Shown in pieces: positions 43,881-53,216 of a stretch of DNA of 64,000 nucleotides. Position 1 is the first letter of the stretch; every line of letters begins with the position of its first letter. Made by a program: the position numbers and the translations under genes. Origin of the DNA: Acidobacteriota bacterium (GTDB lineage Bacteria; Acidobacteriota; UBA4820; DSQY01); NCBI GenBank assembly GCA_021787565.1, contig JAJYLT010000002.1, forward strand, positions 62,001-126,000, read 5' to 3'. Under the pieces are notes generated by a model. The model was not told the DNA's origin. It saw only the letters and a program-made list of their open reading frames with translations, and made no database searches.

Positions 43881-44865
43881 CCCGCTCTGGTTGTTCATCC
43901 TCTTCGTCGCCACCGCCCTTTTCTTCGACTACATCAACGGCTTTCACGACACCGCGAACTCCATCGCCACGACGGTCCTGACGGGCGCCCTCTCCATTCC
44001 CAAGGCCCTCCTGCTGGCGGCGGCCCTCAATTTCGTGGGCGCCTTCCTGGACAAGGCGGTCGCCACGACCATCGGAAAGGGCATCGTGGACCCGCACACG
44101 GTGACGCTCTCGGTGGTCTTCTCGGCCCTTCTTGGAGCCATCGCCTGGAACCTCATCACCTGGTGGAAGGGACTTCCCTCCTCCTCCTCCCATGCCCTGA
44201 TAGGCGGCATCGTAGGGGCGGTCGTGGCCCGGTACGGCTTCGGCGTCTTCCACCCCAGCGGCCTGAAGCTCATCATCGCCGCGCTCCTCCTCTCACCTCT
44301 CATGGGCCTGGTCGTGGGGCACCTTTTCATGACCGCCATCGTGTGGGCCTTCCGCCACCAGCGGCCCAGCACCCTCAACCACTACTTCAAGTTCTTGCAG
44401 GTCCTGTCGGCTTCGGCCATGGCCCTCGCCCACGGCGCCAACGACGCCCAGAAGACCATGGGCCTGATCACCATGGCGCTGGCCAGCGCCGGTTTTCTGA
44501 AAAGCTTTTCAGTTCCCCTCTGGGTGGTCGCCTCTTGCGCCGCCGCCATGGCCCTGGGCACGGCCGCCGGAGGTTGGCGGATCATCAAGACGGTGGACCG
44601 CCAGGTCCTCACCCTTCAGCCCGTCCACGGCTTCGCCGCGGAGACCTCGAGTGCGGGCGTGATCTTTCTGGCCACGGCTCTCGGCGCGCCCGTCTCCACC
44701 ACGCACGTCGTTTCGTCGGCCATCATGGGTGTTGGCTCGGCCCAAAGGCTCAGCGGAGTCCGCTGGAATGTAGTGAAACAGATTGTCTTTGCGTGGATGC
44801 TCACGTTGCCGATCTCCGCCCTGTTCGCCGGCACAGCCAGCTGGCTCTTCCACTTCATCTCTTAA
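43873..44865 (+). CDS. pit: low-affinity inorganic phosphate transporter, PiT family
   Basis: A 330-aa membrane protein with about ten spans. It bears the duplicated PiT signatures FDYINGFHDTANSIATTVLTG near the N-terminus and ALAHGANDAQKTMGLI in the second half, plus SSSHALIGG and STTHVVSSAIMGVG. It imports phosphate or metal-phosphate using the proton or sodium gradient. The DUF47 partner is directly upstream. Confidence 0.95.
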   Translation: MANPLWLFILFVATALFFDYINGFHDTANSIATTVLTGALSIPKALLLAAALNFVGAFLDKAVATTIGKGIVDPHTVTLSVVFSALLGAIAWNLITWWKGLPSSSSHALIGGIVGAVVARYGFGVFHPSGLKLIIAALLLSPLMGLVVGHLFMTAIVWAFRHQRPSTLNHYFKFLQVLSASAMALAHGANDAQKTMGLITMALASAGFLKSFSVPLWVVASCAAAMALGTAAGGWRIIKTVDRQVLTLQPVHGFAAETSSAGVIFLATALGAPVSTTHVVSSAIMGVGSAQRLSGVRWNVVKQIVFAWMLTLPISALFAGTASWLFHFIS

Positions 44866-44921
44866 GCGCGCTTGCCCTCCCACCGACACGGCGGTAGCCT
44901 ACGGCCACCCCGGGAGGTGGA

Positions 44922-47330
44922 ATGGCTCATCATAAGAAAGAAAAGCAGGGCGCCGAAGGGGGAGAGAGCGGACGGACGCGCCTGCGGATCCGCTGCACCG
45001 GCTTTGTCCAGGGGGTGGGATTCCGCCCGGCCGTGCACCGCCTCGCCACGAGCATGGAACTCGCCGGATGGGTCCTGAACGGGCCGGACGGCGTGGTCAT
45101 CGAGGTGGAAGGCGCGGAGGACTCGCCGCGGCGCTTCGCCCAGGCCCTGCCCACCTCACTGCCGCCCTTGGCCAGCCTGGAAAGCCTGAGCCTGGAACCG
45201 CGGGCTCCCCTGGGAGAAACCTCCTTTGAGGTGAGGGCATCGGAGCTCGGCGCCCGAGGCAGGGCCCTGGTTCCCCCCGACGCGGCCTTGTGCGCCGATT
45301 GCCGTCGGGAGATGGACGCGGCCGCCGACCGTCGGTTTCGCTACCCCTTCACCACCTGCACCAACTGCGGGCCACGCTTCTCGCTGGTTCGCTCCCTCCC
45401 CTACGATCGCGAGCGCACCTCCATGTCATGCTTCCCCCTCTGCAAGGCCTGCCGAACGGAATATGAGAGCCCCTTGGATCGGCGCTTCCACGCCGAACCG
45501 GTCTGTTGTCCCGAGTGCGGTCCAGATCTCTGGCTCTGTGCGCCGGACGGAGCGCGCCTGGCCCTCGGCGCGGAGGCGCTGCACGAGGCCCGGCAGGCGC
45601 TGGCTCAAGGGTCCATCGTCGCCGTCAAGGGGATGGGCGGGTTCCAGCTCGCGTGCTGCGCGGGTGACGAACGAGCCGTGGCGGAGCTTCGCGCGCGAAA
45701 GCACCGGCCGCGCAAACCCTTCGCGGTGATGGTCCGGGACCTGCCCGCGGCCCGAAATCTGGTCCAACTCTCGGTGGAAGGTGAAGCGCTCATGGCCTCG
45801 CCTCGCTCGCCGGTGGTGCTCGCCCCGCGGCGGTTGCCCTCTCCCCTCGCCCCGAACGTTGCTCCAGGTATCGGCGACCTGGGCCTCCTCCTTCCCACCA
45901 CGCCGCTTCACGTCGAGCTTTTCCGCGGCGCCGTTTACGACGCGCTGGTCATGACCTCCGGAAACCTCTCGGAGGAGCCGATCTGTCTGGGAAACCGCGA
46001 GGCCCTCGCGCGCCTGTCTGAGCTGGCGGACCTCTTCGTGCTGCACGACCGGGACATCCTTCGCCGGGTGGACGACTCGGTCGTGCGGCTCCGCGAAGGA
46101 GAGATCATGATGATCCGTCGGGCCAGGGGTTACGTGCCCGAACCCCTGGAACTCCCGAAGCCGGCCGCGGAACCCGTGCTCGCCCTCGGGGGCCATCTTC
46201 AGGTGACCGCCTGTCTCGCCGCCGGAGACCGGGCCTTCCTCTCGCAGCACGTCGGAGACCTCGAGGGTGACGCGGCCAGGGGCTTCTTGGCCGAGGCGGC
46301 GCTAGGCCTCGAAGATTTCCTCGAGGTGCGGGCGCGCCTGCTCGCCGTGGACGAGCATCCCGATTACCCCAGCGCCTGGAAGGGCGAAGAGATGGCTCGC
46401 CAGCGGGGAGGGCGCCTGTTGCGGTTGCAGCACCACCTCGCCCACGCCGCCGCGGTCCTGGCGGAGAACGGAGTCTTTCCTCAGGGCGAGGACACCGCGG
46501 CCGCGTTAATTCTGGACGGAACGGGCTGGGGGCCGGATGGAGAGGCGTGGGGAGCCGAATGGCTTCTCTTGGAGGGGATGGGACACTGGCGGCGCCACCC
46601 CGTCTTGTCTAGCGTGCCGCTGGTGGGAGGGGAACAGGCGGTGCGAGCCCCCTGGCGCGTGGCGGCGGCGGCCCTGGCCCTGGAGGATCCCGACCTGCTC
46701 GCCGCGGATCTTCCTATGATGCACCTGGTGCCGCGAGCGTTCGCGGCCCAGTTGGGTAGCCTGGCGAAAGGCCCATGGCCCATGGCCTGCGGCGCGGGCA
46801 GGCTGTTCGAGGCGGCCGGAGCCCTCCTCGGCCTCGCGGTCGAGAACGAATGGGAGGGGGAGGCCGCCGTCCGATTGGAGACCCTCGCGGCTCAGCACGA
46901 AGGTCCGGCGCCGTTCTGGAACGAGGTCGAGTTGAAGCCACGGGGAGAAGGCATGATCCTGCCCTTCGGCGCTCTGCTGGCCGCCGCTGCCCGCCGCCTC
47001 CAGGGCGGCGCGGAGCCGGCCGCGGTGGCCGCCGGCTTTCACGAGACCTTCTGCCGCCTCGCCGCCCGCTGCGCTCCGACCACTTGGCTCGCGGGACGGC
47101 CCAGCGTCGTGGCGCTGGGGGGTGGATGTCTGGTGAACCGACTCCTCCTCAGCGGCCTCAAGGGCGCCCTCGCTGAAGACGGGGCCACGGTAGTCATCGC
47201 CCATCGGCTTCCCCCGGGCGACGGTGGACTCTCTTACGGCCAGGTGGTTCTGGCCTGCTCGCTCGCGCCTGGACTCTCCGGATGGGAACTCAGTTCCTCT
47301 TGTATTCCTCGGTCGCCGGGCCGAAGATGA
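44922..47330 (+). CDS. hypF: hydrogenase maturation carbamoyltransferase HypF
   Basis: An 802-aa enzyme making the carbamoyl group that becomes hydrogenase cyanide ligands. The acylphosphatase domain comes first (RCTGFVQGVGFRPAVHRLA). Zinc fingers follow (CADCRREM, CTNCGPRFS, CKACRTEY, CPECGP), then a YrdC-like domain (VAVKGMGGFQLACCA, RKHRPRKPFAVMVRD). A Kae1-like domain ends the protein, with HHLAHAAAVLAE, DGTGWGPDG and VALGGGCLVNRLLL. All catalytic parts are present. It heads the hyp cluster. Confidence 0.95.
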   Translation: MAHHKKEKQGAEGGESGRTRLRIRCTGFVQGVGFRPAVHRLATSMELAGWVLNGPDGVVIEVEGAEDSPRRFAQALPTSLPPLASLESLSLEPRAPLGETSFEVRASELGARGRALVPPDAALCADCRREMDAAADRRFRYPFTTCTNCGPRFSLVRSLPYDRERTSMSCFPLCKACRTEYESPLDRRFHAEPVCCPECGPDLWLCAPDGARLALGAEALHEARQALAQGSIVAVKGMGGFQLACCAGDERAVAELRARKHRPRKPFAVMVRDLPAARNLVQLSVEGEALMASPRSPVVLAPRRLPSPLAPNVAPGIGDLGLLLPTTPLHVELFRGAVYDALVMTSGNLSEEPICLGNREALARLSELADLFVLHDRDILRRVDDSVVRLREGEIMMIRRARGYVPEPLELPKPAAEPVLALGGHLQVTACLAAGDRAFLSQHVGDLEGDAARGFLAEAALGLEDFLEVRARLLAVDEHPDYPSAWKGEEMARQRGGRLLRLQHHLAHAAAVLAENGVFPQGEDTAAALILDGTGWGPDGEAWGAEWLLLEGMGHWRRHPVLSSVPLVGGEQAVRAPWRVAAAALALEDPDLLAADLPMMHLVPRAFAAQLGSLAKGPWPMACGAGRLFEAAGALLGLAVENEWEGEAAVRLETLAAQHEGPAPFWNEVELKPRGEGMILPFGALLAAAARRLQGGAEPAAVAAGFHETFCRLAARCAPTTWLAGRPSVVALGGGCLVNRLLLSGLKGALAEDGATVVIAHRLPPGDGGLSYGQVVLACSLAPGLSGWELSSSCIPRSPGRR

Positions 47331-47403
47331 ACAGGTCTCCAGCTGGTCGCGCTTCGGTGAGGATCGCGTTTTCTTCTGCCGTGCATCTTCAAGGAGTCCG
47401 GGC

Positions 47404-47631
47404 ATGTGCTTGGCCATCCCCATGGAACTCAAGGAGCGCGACGAGTACGAAGCCATCGTGGAGCTGGGAGGGGTGCAGCGCAGGGTCTCCCTCCTGCTTT
47501 TTCCGGAAGCCGCCGTGGGTGACCATCTGCTCATTCACGCGGGCTTTGCCATCGGCCGAGTGGATGCCGAAGAGGCCCGCCTGACCATCGAGGGGCTGGA
47601 ACGGATCGCAGCCCAAGCGCGGCCCTCATGA
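47404..47631 (+). CDS. hypC: hydrogenase assembly chaperone HypC
   Basis: A 75-aa chaperone with the essential N-terminal MCLAIPMEL (Cys2) and the OB-like GGVQRRVSL and VGDHLLIHAGFAIG. It carries the Fe(CN)2CO unit with HypD and binds the large-subunit precursor. AAGGAG lies upstream of the ATG. It overlaps hypD (ATGA). Confidence 0.95.
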   Translation: MCLAIPMELKERDEYEAIVELGGVQRRVSLLLFPEAAVGDHLLIHAGFAIGRVDAEEARLTIEGLERIAAQARPS

Positions 47632-48737
47632 TCTCCCAAGAGCCATTCCGCGACCCCCGCCTTCTCGACTCGCTCTTCCAGGCCATTCGGAGCGAGGCGG
47701 AGCTCGCCGGGCGCCGATTCAGCTTCATGGAGGTGTGCGGCACCCACACCCACGCCATCGCCGAGGCGGGGCTGAGGCGGCGGCTCGGTCCGCAAGTCCG
47801 CCTGATCTCGGGCCCTGGGTGTCCCGTCTGCGTGACGCCCGTGGAGTACTTGGACCGCGCGATCGCGCTGGGCCGCCTCCCGGGCGTCCGCCTGGCCACC
47901 TTCGGGGACCTGTTCCGCGTGCCTTCCAGTCGAGGCAGCCTCGAGACCGAAGCGGCCGAGGGGCTCCGCGTGGAGGTCGTCTACTCCCCGCGGGATGCCC
48001 TCACCCTGGCCTCCGCCCACCCGGAGGAGCGGGTCGTGTTCCTGGCCGTGGGATTCGAGACCACCGCGCCGGCCATCGCCGCCACCCTGGCCGAGGCCGA
48101 CCGCCTGAACGTCTGCAACTTTTACATCTGGAGCGGACACAAGGTCGTCCCTCCGCCGCTGCGGCTGCTGGCCTCGGATCCGGGGCTGGCCCTCGACGGC
48201 CTGCTTCTTCCCGGCCACGTGAGCGTGCTCACGGGCTGGGGGATCTTCGAATTCCTGGCCACCGACTTCGGCCTCCCCTCGGCGGTGGCCGGCTTCACCC
48301 CGGCCGACATCCTCCTGGGCGTGCTCGAGCTCGTGCGCCAACGCCGCAAGGGAGAGGCGCGCGTAACCAACCTTTATGGCAGGGCCGTTCGCAGGGAGGA
48401 GAACGCGGACGCCCGCCGCCTCATGGACCGCTACTTCGCTCCCATCGATTCGGACTGGAGGGGCATGGGCGTGATTCCCGGCTCGGGCCTGGCGCTCCGT
48501 CCGGAATGGGCCGAGCGCGACGCGGGGCTCTGGCCCGTCACCGTGCCTGAACCGATCGAACCGGCGGGTTGCCGGTGCGGGGAGGTGCTCAAGGGCGCTA
48601 TCTCGCCTCCTGAGTGTCCTCTCTTCGCCGCGGCGTGCGACCCGGATTCCCCCGTGGGGGCCTGCATGGTCTCCAGCGAAGGCACCTGCGCCGCTTGGTA
48701 TCGCCACGAACGGTACCGCGGGGAGGCGGCGCCGTGA
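47628..48737 (+). CDS. hypD: hydrogenase maturation protein HypD
   Basis: A 369-aa [4Fe-4S] protein building the iron centre. Family motifs are MEVCGTHTHAIAEAG, LISGPGCPVCVTP, FLAVGFETTAPAIA and the cluster-region cysteines CRCGEVLKGAISPPEC and CACDPDSPVGAC-type ending. It overlaps hypC and hypE. Confidence 0.95.
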   Translation: MISQEPFRDPRLLDSLFQAIRSEAELAGRRFSFMEVCGTHTHAIAEAGLRRRLGPQVRLISGPGCPVCVTPVEYLDRAIALGRLPGVRLATFGDLFRVPSSRGSLETEAAEGLRVEVVYSPRDALTLASAHPEERVVFLAVGFETTAPAIAATLAEADRLNVCNFYIWSGHKVVPPPLRLLASDPGLALDGLLLPGHVSVLTGWGIFEFLATDFGLPSAVAGFTPADILLGVLELVRQRRKGEARVTNLYGRAVRREENADARRLMDRYFAPIDSDWRGMGVIPGSGLALRPEWAERDAGLWPVTVPEPIEPAGCRCGEVLKGAISPPECPLFAAACDPDSPVGACMVSSEGTCAAWYRHERYRGEAAP

Positions 48738-49753
48738 CTCTGCCCGACCGCATCCTCCTGGCCCACGGGGCCGGCGGGCGCAAGACCCGGGAACTCATCG
48801 AAGAGCTTCTCCTGCCTTCCCTGAGCAACGAGTTCCTGGCCACCCTTTCGGACGCAGCCGTCATGCCCCGCTTTCCGGAGGGCCGTCCCGCCCTCACCAC
48901 GGACGGCTTCGTCGTGGATCCTCCCCTCTTTCCGGGCGGCGACCTGGGCTACCTTTCCGTCTGCGGCACGGTCAATGACCTGAGCGTGGCCGGCGCCGAA
49001 CCCCTTTGGCTCACCTGGAGCCTCATCCTAGAAGAGGGGCTGGAGACATCGCTGCTCCGCACCTGCCTTGAAGGCGCGGTGCGGGCCGCGCGAGAGGCCG
49101 GGGTGCGCATCGTGGCCGGCGACACGAAGGTGGTGCCCAAGGGCAAGGGAGACCGGCTCTTCATCACCACGGCCGGACTGGGCGTTGTGCCGCCGGGGCG
49201 CGACCTGGGCGATCACCGCGTGCTACCCGGAGACGTCATCCTGGCCACCGGACCACTGGGAGACCACGGAGCCACCATCATGGCCAGCCGCCACGGCATG
49301 AGCGGGGCCGCGCTCCGGTCGGACTGCGCCCCTCTGAACGGCCTCATCGCCGCCCTGCTGGCCTCGGGGGCCGAGGTCCACTCCCTCCACGATCCTACAA
49401 GAGGAGGCGCCCTCGTCACCTGCCACGAGGTCTGTGCCCGCACGGGACTGAGGATGGTCCTGGACGAGGCCCAGCTCCCCGTTCGGGCGGAGGTGGCGGC
49501 CCTCTGCGAACTGCTCGGGCTCGCCCCCGTGGCGATGCCGTGTGAGGGACGGGCCCTGATCTGGTTGAAGGAATCGGACGCGCCCCGCGCCATCGAAGCG
49601 CTCCGCAGCCACCCGCTGGGACGATGGGCGTGCGCCATCGGGAGGGCCGAGGCCCCGAGGAAGGACCGGTCTCCCGTGGCCATGAGGACGCCCACGGGAG
49701 AGGAGCGGCCGCTCGATCTGCGAGCGGGCGCCGATCTGCCGAGAATCTGCTGA
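48734..49753 (+). CDS. hypE: hydrogenase maturation protein HypE
   Basis: A 339-aa PurM-like enzyme that dehydrates the C-terminal thiocarbamate to thiocyanate. It begins LAHGAGGRKTRELIEELLLP, has SVCGTVNDLSVAGAEP and VAGDTKVVPKGKGD, and ends PRIC with the modified C-terminal cysteine. It starts at GTG 48734 overlapping the hypD stop (GTGA), with GGGAGG upstream. Confidence 0.95.
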   Translation: MTLPDRILLAHGAGGRKTRELIEELLLPSLSNEFLATLSDAAVMPRFPEGRPALTTDGFVVDPPLFPGGDLGYLSVCGTVNDLSVAGAEPLWLTWSLILEEGLETSLLRTCLEGAVRAAREAGVRIVAGDTKVVPKGKGDRLFITTAGLGVVPPGRDLGDHRVLPGDVILATGPLGDHGATIMASRHGMSGAALRSDCAPLNGLIAALLASGAEVHSLHDPTRGGALVTCHEVCARTGLRMVLDEAQLPVRAEVAALCELLGLAPVAMPCEGRALIWLKESDAPRAIEALRSHPLGRWACAIGRAEAPRKDRSPVAMRTPTGEERPLDLRAGADLPRIC

Positions 49754-49787
49754 GAGGGGCGCCGCGTTGCCCCCGCCGGGGAGGGAC

Positions 49788-50159
49788 ATGCACGAGTGGA
49801 GCCTGGCCTGCGAGTTGGTGCGTGAGGCCGAGATCGAGGCCCGCCGCCGGAGCGCGCTGAGAGTCCATGCCGTCAAGGCCTCGGTGGGGGTGCTGACGGG
49901 GGTCGTCCCCGAGCTCCTCCAGCGGGCCTACGAGATGGCCCGGCAGGGCACCTGCCTGGAGGAGGCACCCTTGGAGATCGAGGTGGAGGCGGTCCGCGCT
50001 CGGTGCCCCCAGTGCGGACGGGAGGTCACCCTGCACTCCCCTGCCCTGGTCTGCCCGGACTGTTCCAGCCTGGGGTTGGAAATTCTCGGGGGCGACGGGA
50101 TCTTCCTCGCGAGCCTGGAGCTCGAGGTCGCCGAAGCGGCGGGAGGGAATCATGTGTGA
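49788..50159 (+). CDS. hypA: hydrogenase nickel-insertion protein HypA
   Basis: A 123-aa metallochaperone. MHEWSLACEL gives the N-terminal Ni ligand His2. Two CxxC pairs (CPQC, CPDC) hold structural zinc. GAGGGAC precedes the ATG. It overlaps hypB by eight bases, fitting their joint action on nickel. Confidence 0.93.
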   Translation: MHEWSLACELVREAEIEARRRSALRVHAVKASVGVLTGVVPELLQRAYEMARQGTCLEEAPLEIEVEAVRARCPQCGREVTLHSPALVCPDCSSLGLEILGGDGIFLASLELEVAEAAGGNHV

Positions 50160-50895
50160 CACCTGCGGATGCGGGCTTCCCGAGGAGGCCAAGAATCACG
50201 CCCATGAACACGATCATGATCCGGGACACACGCATCGCGAAGAGGCGGTGCTCTACCGCAACCTCCTGGCCGCCAACGAGGCCCAGGCGCGCGAAAACCG
50301 CGAGCACCTCATGGAACACGGCGTGCTGGCCGTCAACCTCATGTCCTCTCCCGGGGCGGGGAAGACCAGCCTCATCGAGGCCGTGGTCGATTCCCTGTCG
50401 GGAAAGCTCAGGGTGGGGGTCATTGAGGGGGACCTCGCCACTGACCGCGACGCCGAGCGCATAAGGGCCCTTGGGCTCCCCGTCTGGCAGATCACCACGG
50501 GCTCCACGTGCCACCTCGATGCCGCCATGGTCCACGAGGCGCTCCACCGCCTGCCGCTCGATTCCATCGACCTGCTCTTCGTGGAGAACGTGGGCAACCT
50601 CGTGTGCCCGGGCCTCTACGACCTTGGCTGTCACCTGAATGGGGTCCTCCTGTCGGTGACCGAGGGCGACGACAAGGTGGCCAAGTACCCGGTAATCTTC
50701 AGGTACGCCCAGTTCTTCTGCATCACCAAATCCGACCTCCTTCCCTACGTCTCCTTTGATTCCTCCAAGCCCCAGCGCGAGGCGCGGATTCTCAAGGGAG
50801 ACCTCAAGACCTTCTCGCTCTCCGCCAAGGGCGGCGAGGGGGTGGAGGCCTTTCTGAGCTACCTGTTGGCCGAACGGCACGCGCTCTCATCGTGA
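50152..50895 (+). CDS. hypB: hydrogenase nickel-insertion GTPase HypB
   Basis: A 247-aa GTPase. The N-terminal MCDTCGCG nickel motif and a His-rich run (HAHEHDHDPGHTHREE) store or bind nickel. The G domain has MSSPGAGKTSLIEAVV, EGDLATDRDAERI and ITKSDLLPY. It ends the hyp operon; the hydrogenase structural operon follows after a promoter region. Confidence 0.95.
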   Translation: MCDTCGCGLPEEAKNHAHEHDHDPGHTHREEAVLYRNLLAANEAQARENREHLMEHGVLAVNLMSSPGAGKTSLIEAVVDSLSGKLRVGVIEGDLATDRDAERIRALGLPVWQITTGSTCHLDAAMVHEALHRLPLDSIDLLFVENVGNLVCPGLYDLGCHLNGVLLSVTEGDDKVAKYPVIFRYAQFFCITKSDLLPYVSFDSSKPQREARILKGDLKTFSLSAKGGEGVEAFLSYLLAERHALSS

Positions 50896-50951
50896 GGCCG
50901 GCGCCGCGCCGAAATCGAATGCTTGTGGGGTCCGCGGCCCCCGTGCGGGAT

Positions 50952-51010
50952 ATTGTAACAATGAGAAACGATGGGGGCATCTAGACAGGCGCAGGATGAC
51001 CCGATTGTTA
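50952..51010. promoter_or_regulatory. possible regulator sites upstream of the hydrogenase promoter
   Basis: ATTGTAACAAT (50952-50962) is a perfect 11-bp palindrome. TAACAAT (50956-50962) reappears inverted as ATTGTTA at 51004-51010, 38-45 bases upstream of the -35 box. This is typical spacing for an activator, but the regulator is unknown. Confidence 0.35.
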
Positions 51011-51048
51011 TCCGGAAAGAGTGAGTATTTACAAATTACTAAGGCCGA

Positions 51049-51077
51049 TTGACAAGGGAAGCTCGGGAACCTACATT
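51049..51077 (+). promoter_or_regulatory. promoter of the hyb operon
   Basis: TTGACA (51049-51054) and TACATT (51072-51077) with a 17-base spacer form a near-consensus sigma70 promoter about 65 bases before hybO. Confidence 0.7.
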
Positions 51078-51142
51078 AGCGACAGATTCTCATCCTTGGG
51101 GGGAACATCTTGAGCCGTTATCGGTCTTTTAAGGAGGTGGCC

Positions 51143-52312
51143 ATGGGTAAGGCCAGGGGGTTTCCCATATCGCGCGGCAGTGTAACTGACGAGAAAACGA
51201 GCGGCGTGGGCCGGCGGGATTTTCTGAAGGTGTGCACCATGGCCGCCGCCGCCGTGGGCCTTTCCGCTTCGACGGGAAGGGCCTGGGCCGAGGCGGCGGC
51301 GAAAGGGTTGAAACCCTCCGTCATCTGGCTCCACTTCCAGGAGTGCACCGGCTGCACCGAATCCCTCCTGAGAACCAGCCACCCGGCCGTGGCTGAGCTG
51401 ATCCTCGACCTCATCTCACTGGACTATCACGAGACCCTCTTCGCCGCGGCCGGGCACCAGGCAGAGGACGCGCTGAAGACCGCCATGGAGAAGGGCGCGG
51501 GCAAGTACATCTGCGTGGTGGAGGGCGGCATTCCCACCAAGGACGGCGGCATCTACTGCCAGATCGCCGGGCGCACGGCGCTGGATATGTTGAAGGAGGT
51601 CGCGGACAAGGCCGGCGCTATCATCGCCATCGGCTCCTGCGCCTCCTGGGGCGGCATCCAGGCGGCCGATCCCAATCCCACGGGCGCCAAGGGCGCGCCG
51701 CAGATCCTCGAAGGCAAGACCGTGGTGTCGATTCCCGGCTGCCCTCCCAACCCTTACAACTTTCTCGGTGCGGTTCTCCAACTCGCGACCTTTGGAACGC
51801 TTCCGGCCCTCGATGAGAAGGGGCGACCGAAATTCCCGTACGGGCGGACCATCCATGAGAGTTGCCCCCGCCGCGCGCAGTTCGACGCTGGCCACTTCGC
51901 CCACCAGTACGGCGACGACGCTCACCGCAATGGCGCATGTCTCTTCTCCCTGGGGTGCAAGGGGCCCTACACGCATGCTCCGTGCGCCACCATCGACTTT
52001 GGCGAGGTGCCTGGCGCGTGGCCGATCGGAATCGGCCATCCTTGCATCGGCTGCACCGAAGCGAAGTTGCTGTGGCGGGTATCGGCCTATCAGACGATCG
52101 AACCGCCACCGACGCTGCGGCCGGTGCTCGAAAGTAGTCAGGCCGAGGCTAGAGAGGCTGGAACGAGTGGCGGTCTCAACCGGGCCGTGGTCGGAGCGGT
52201 CGGGGTGGTCGGCGGCGCGCTGGTGACTGCGGGCGTGATGGCGGCGCGGAAAGGGGGGGGACAGGAACCGCCAGATCCTGCGCCACACGGTTCCAGCCCC
52301 ACCGCCGACTGA
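51143..52312 (+). CDS. hybO: [NiFe]-hydrogenase small subunit (HybO-like)
   Basis: A 389-aa Fe-S subunit exported by Tat (GRRDFLKVCTMAAAAVGL). Cluster ligands are seen in FQECTGCTESLLR, GSCASWGGIQ, PGCPPNPYN, HESCPRRAQ, CLFSLGCKGP and PCIGCTE. The proximal-cluster region has Gly where six-cysteine O2-tolerant enzymes have extra Cys (ECTGCT, WGGIQ), so a standard cluster is predicted. A C-terminal span (AVVGAVGVVGGALVTAGVM) anchors it in the membrane. AAGGAGG precedes the ATG. Confidence 0.95.
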   Translation: MGKARGFPISRGSVTDEKTSGVGRRDFLKVCTMAAAAVGLSASTGRAWAEAAAKGLKPSVIWLHFQECTGCTESLLRTSHPAVAELILDLISLDYHETLFAAAGHQAEDALKTAMEKGAGKYICVVEGGIPTKDGGIYCQIAGRTALDMLKEVADKAGAIIAIGSCASWGGIQAADPNPTGAKGAPQILEGKTVVSIPGCPPNPYNFLGAVLQLATFGTLPALDEKGRPKFPYGRTIHESCPRRAQFDAGHFAHQYGDDAHRNGACLFSLGCKGPYTHAPCATIDFGEVPGAWPIGIGHPCIGCTEAKLLWRVSAYQTIEPPPTLRPVLESSQAEAREAGTSGGLNRAVVGAVGVVGGALVTAGVMAARKGGGQEPPDPAPHGSSPTAD

Positions 52313-52343
52313 GGTGGGAGCGCTTCGAGCAAGGAGACAGAAG

Positions 52344-53216
52344 ATGTCCAGAAACGGACTCAGCCGCAGGACCTTTCTGGCCACACTCGGTGTAGCGGGC
52401 GCATCCGCCGCCCTCTCGACCATCACGAAGGCAAAGACGGGGAGTAGCCGGCCAGAGTTTCGAGGCATGCTCGTCGACACGACTCGGTGCATCGGGTGCC
52501 GCGACTGCGAGGTGGCCTGTGCCAAGGCGAAAGGGCTACCCATGCCGCAGCTCGGCATGGCAGAGCTCGACACCGTTCGCCAGACCGGCACCACCCAACT
52601 GACCGTCGTCAACCGTTTCAATACCCGCAACGGGTTCGCGTTCGCAAAGAGACAGTGCATGCACTGTGACGAACCGGCCTGTACCTCGATCTGCCTCACC
52701 AAGGCGATGCTCAAGACCCCCGAAGGGCCAGTCATCTGGCGAGGCGAGAAGTGCATGGGCTGCCGTGGGTGCATGATCTCGTGCCCCTTCGACATCCCGA
52801 AGTTCGAGTACCACAGCGCCAACCCCAAGGTCGTCAAGTGCGACATGTGCTTCGACCGTCAGAAGCAGGGCAAGCGGCCGGCGTGCGTCGAGGCCTGCCC
52901 AGCTGGGAGCCTCACCTTCGGCACCCGGCGCGAGCTGCTCGAAGAGGGACGGCGGCGCATCGCCACCAAGCCTGATGCCTATGTTCACCACCTCTATGGC
53001 GAGAACGAGGCGGGAGGCACCGGTGTGCTCTACCTGTCGGCCTCTCCCTTCAAGACCATCGGTATGAACACGAGCGTCGACCGAGAGGCCTATCCCGAGC
53101 TCACCGTGCCGTTCCTGTCGTCAGTGCCGCTCATCCTCACCCTCTTCCCCGTCTTTATGCTGGCGGCAAGCAGGGCCCGAGGCGGGGACCACCACAACGG
53201 CGAGGTGCCACGATGA
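52344..53216 (+). CDS. hybA: hydrogenase ferredoxin-type subunit HybA
   Basis: A 290-aa periplasmic protein with its own Tat signal (LSRRTFLATLGVAGA). Four cysteine clusters are visible: CIGCRDCEVAC, CMHCDEPACTSIC, CMGCRGCMISC and CDMCFDRQ with a later CVEAC. These ligate four [4Fe-4S] centres that pass electrons from HybO to HybB. A C-terminal hydrophobic span (PLILTLFPVFMLAA) anchors it. AAGGAG precedes the ATG. Confidence 0.92.
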   Translation: MSRNGLSRRTFLATLGVAGASAALSTITKAKTGSSRPEFRGMLVDTTRCIGCRDCEVACAKAKGLPMPQLGMAELDTVRQTGTTQLTVVNRFNTRNGFAFAKRQCMHCDEPACTSICLTKAMLKTPEGPVIWRGEKCMGCRGCMISCPFDIPKFEYHSANPKVVKCDMCFDRQKQGKRPACVEACPAGSLTFGTRRELLEEGRRRIATKPDAYVHHLYGENEAGGTGVLYLSASPFKTIGMNTSVDREAYPELTVPFLSSVPLILTLFPVFMLAASRARGGDHHNGEVPR

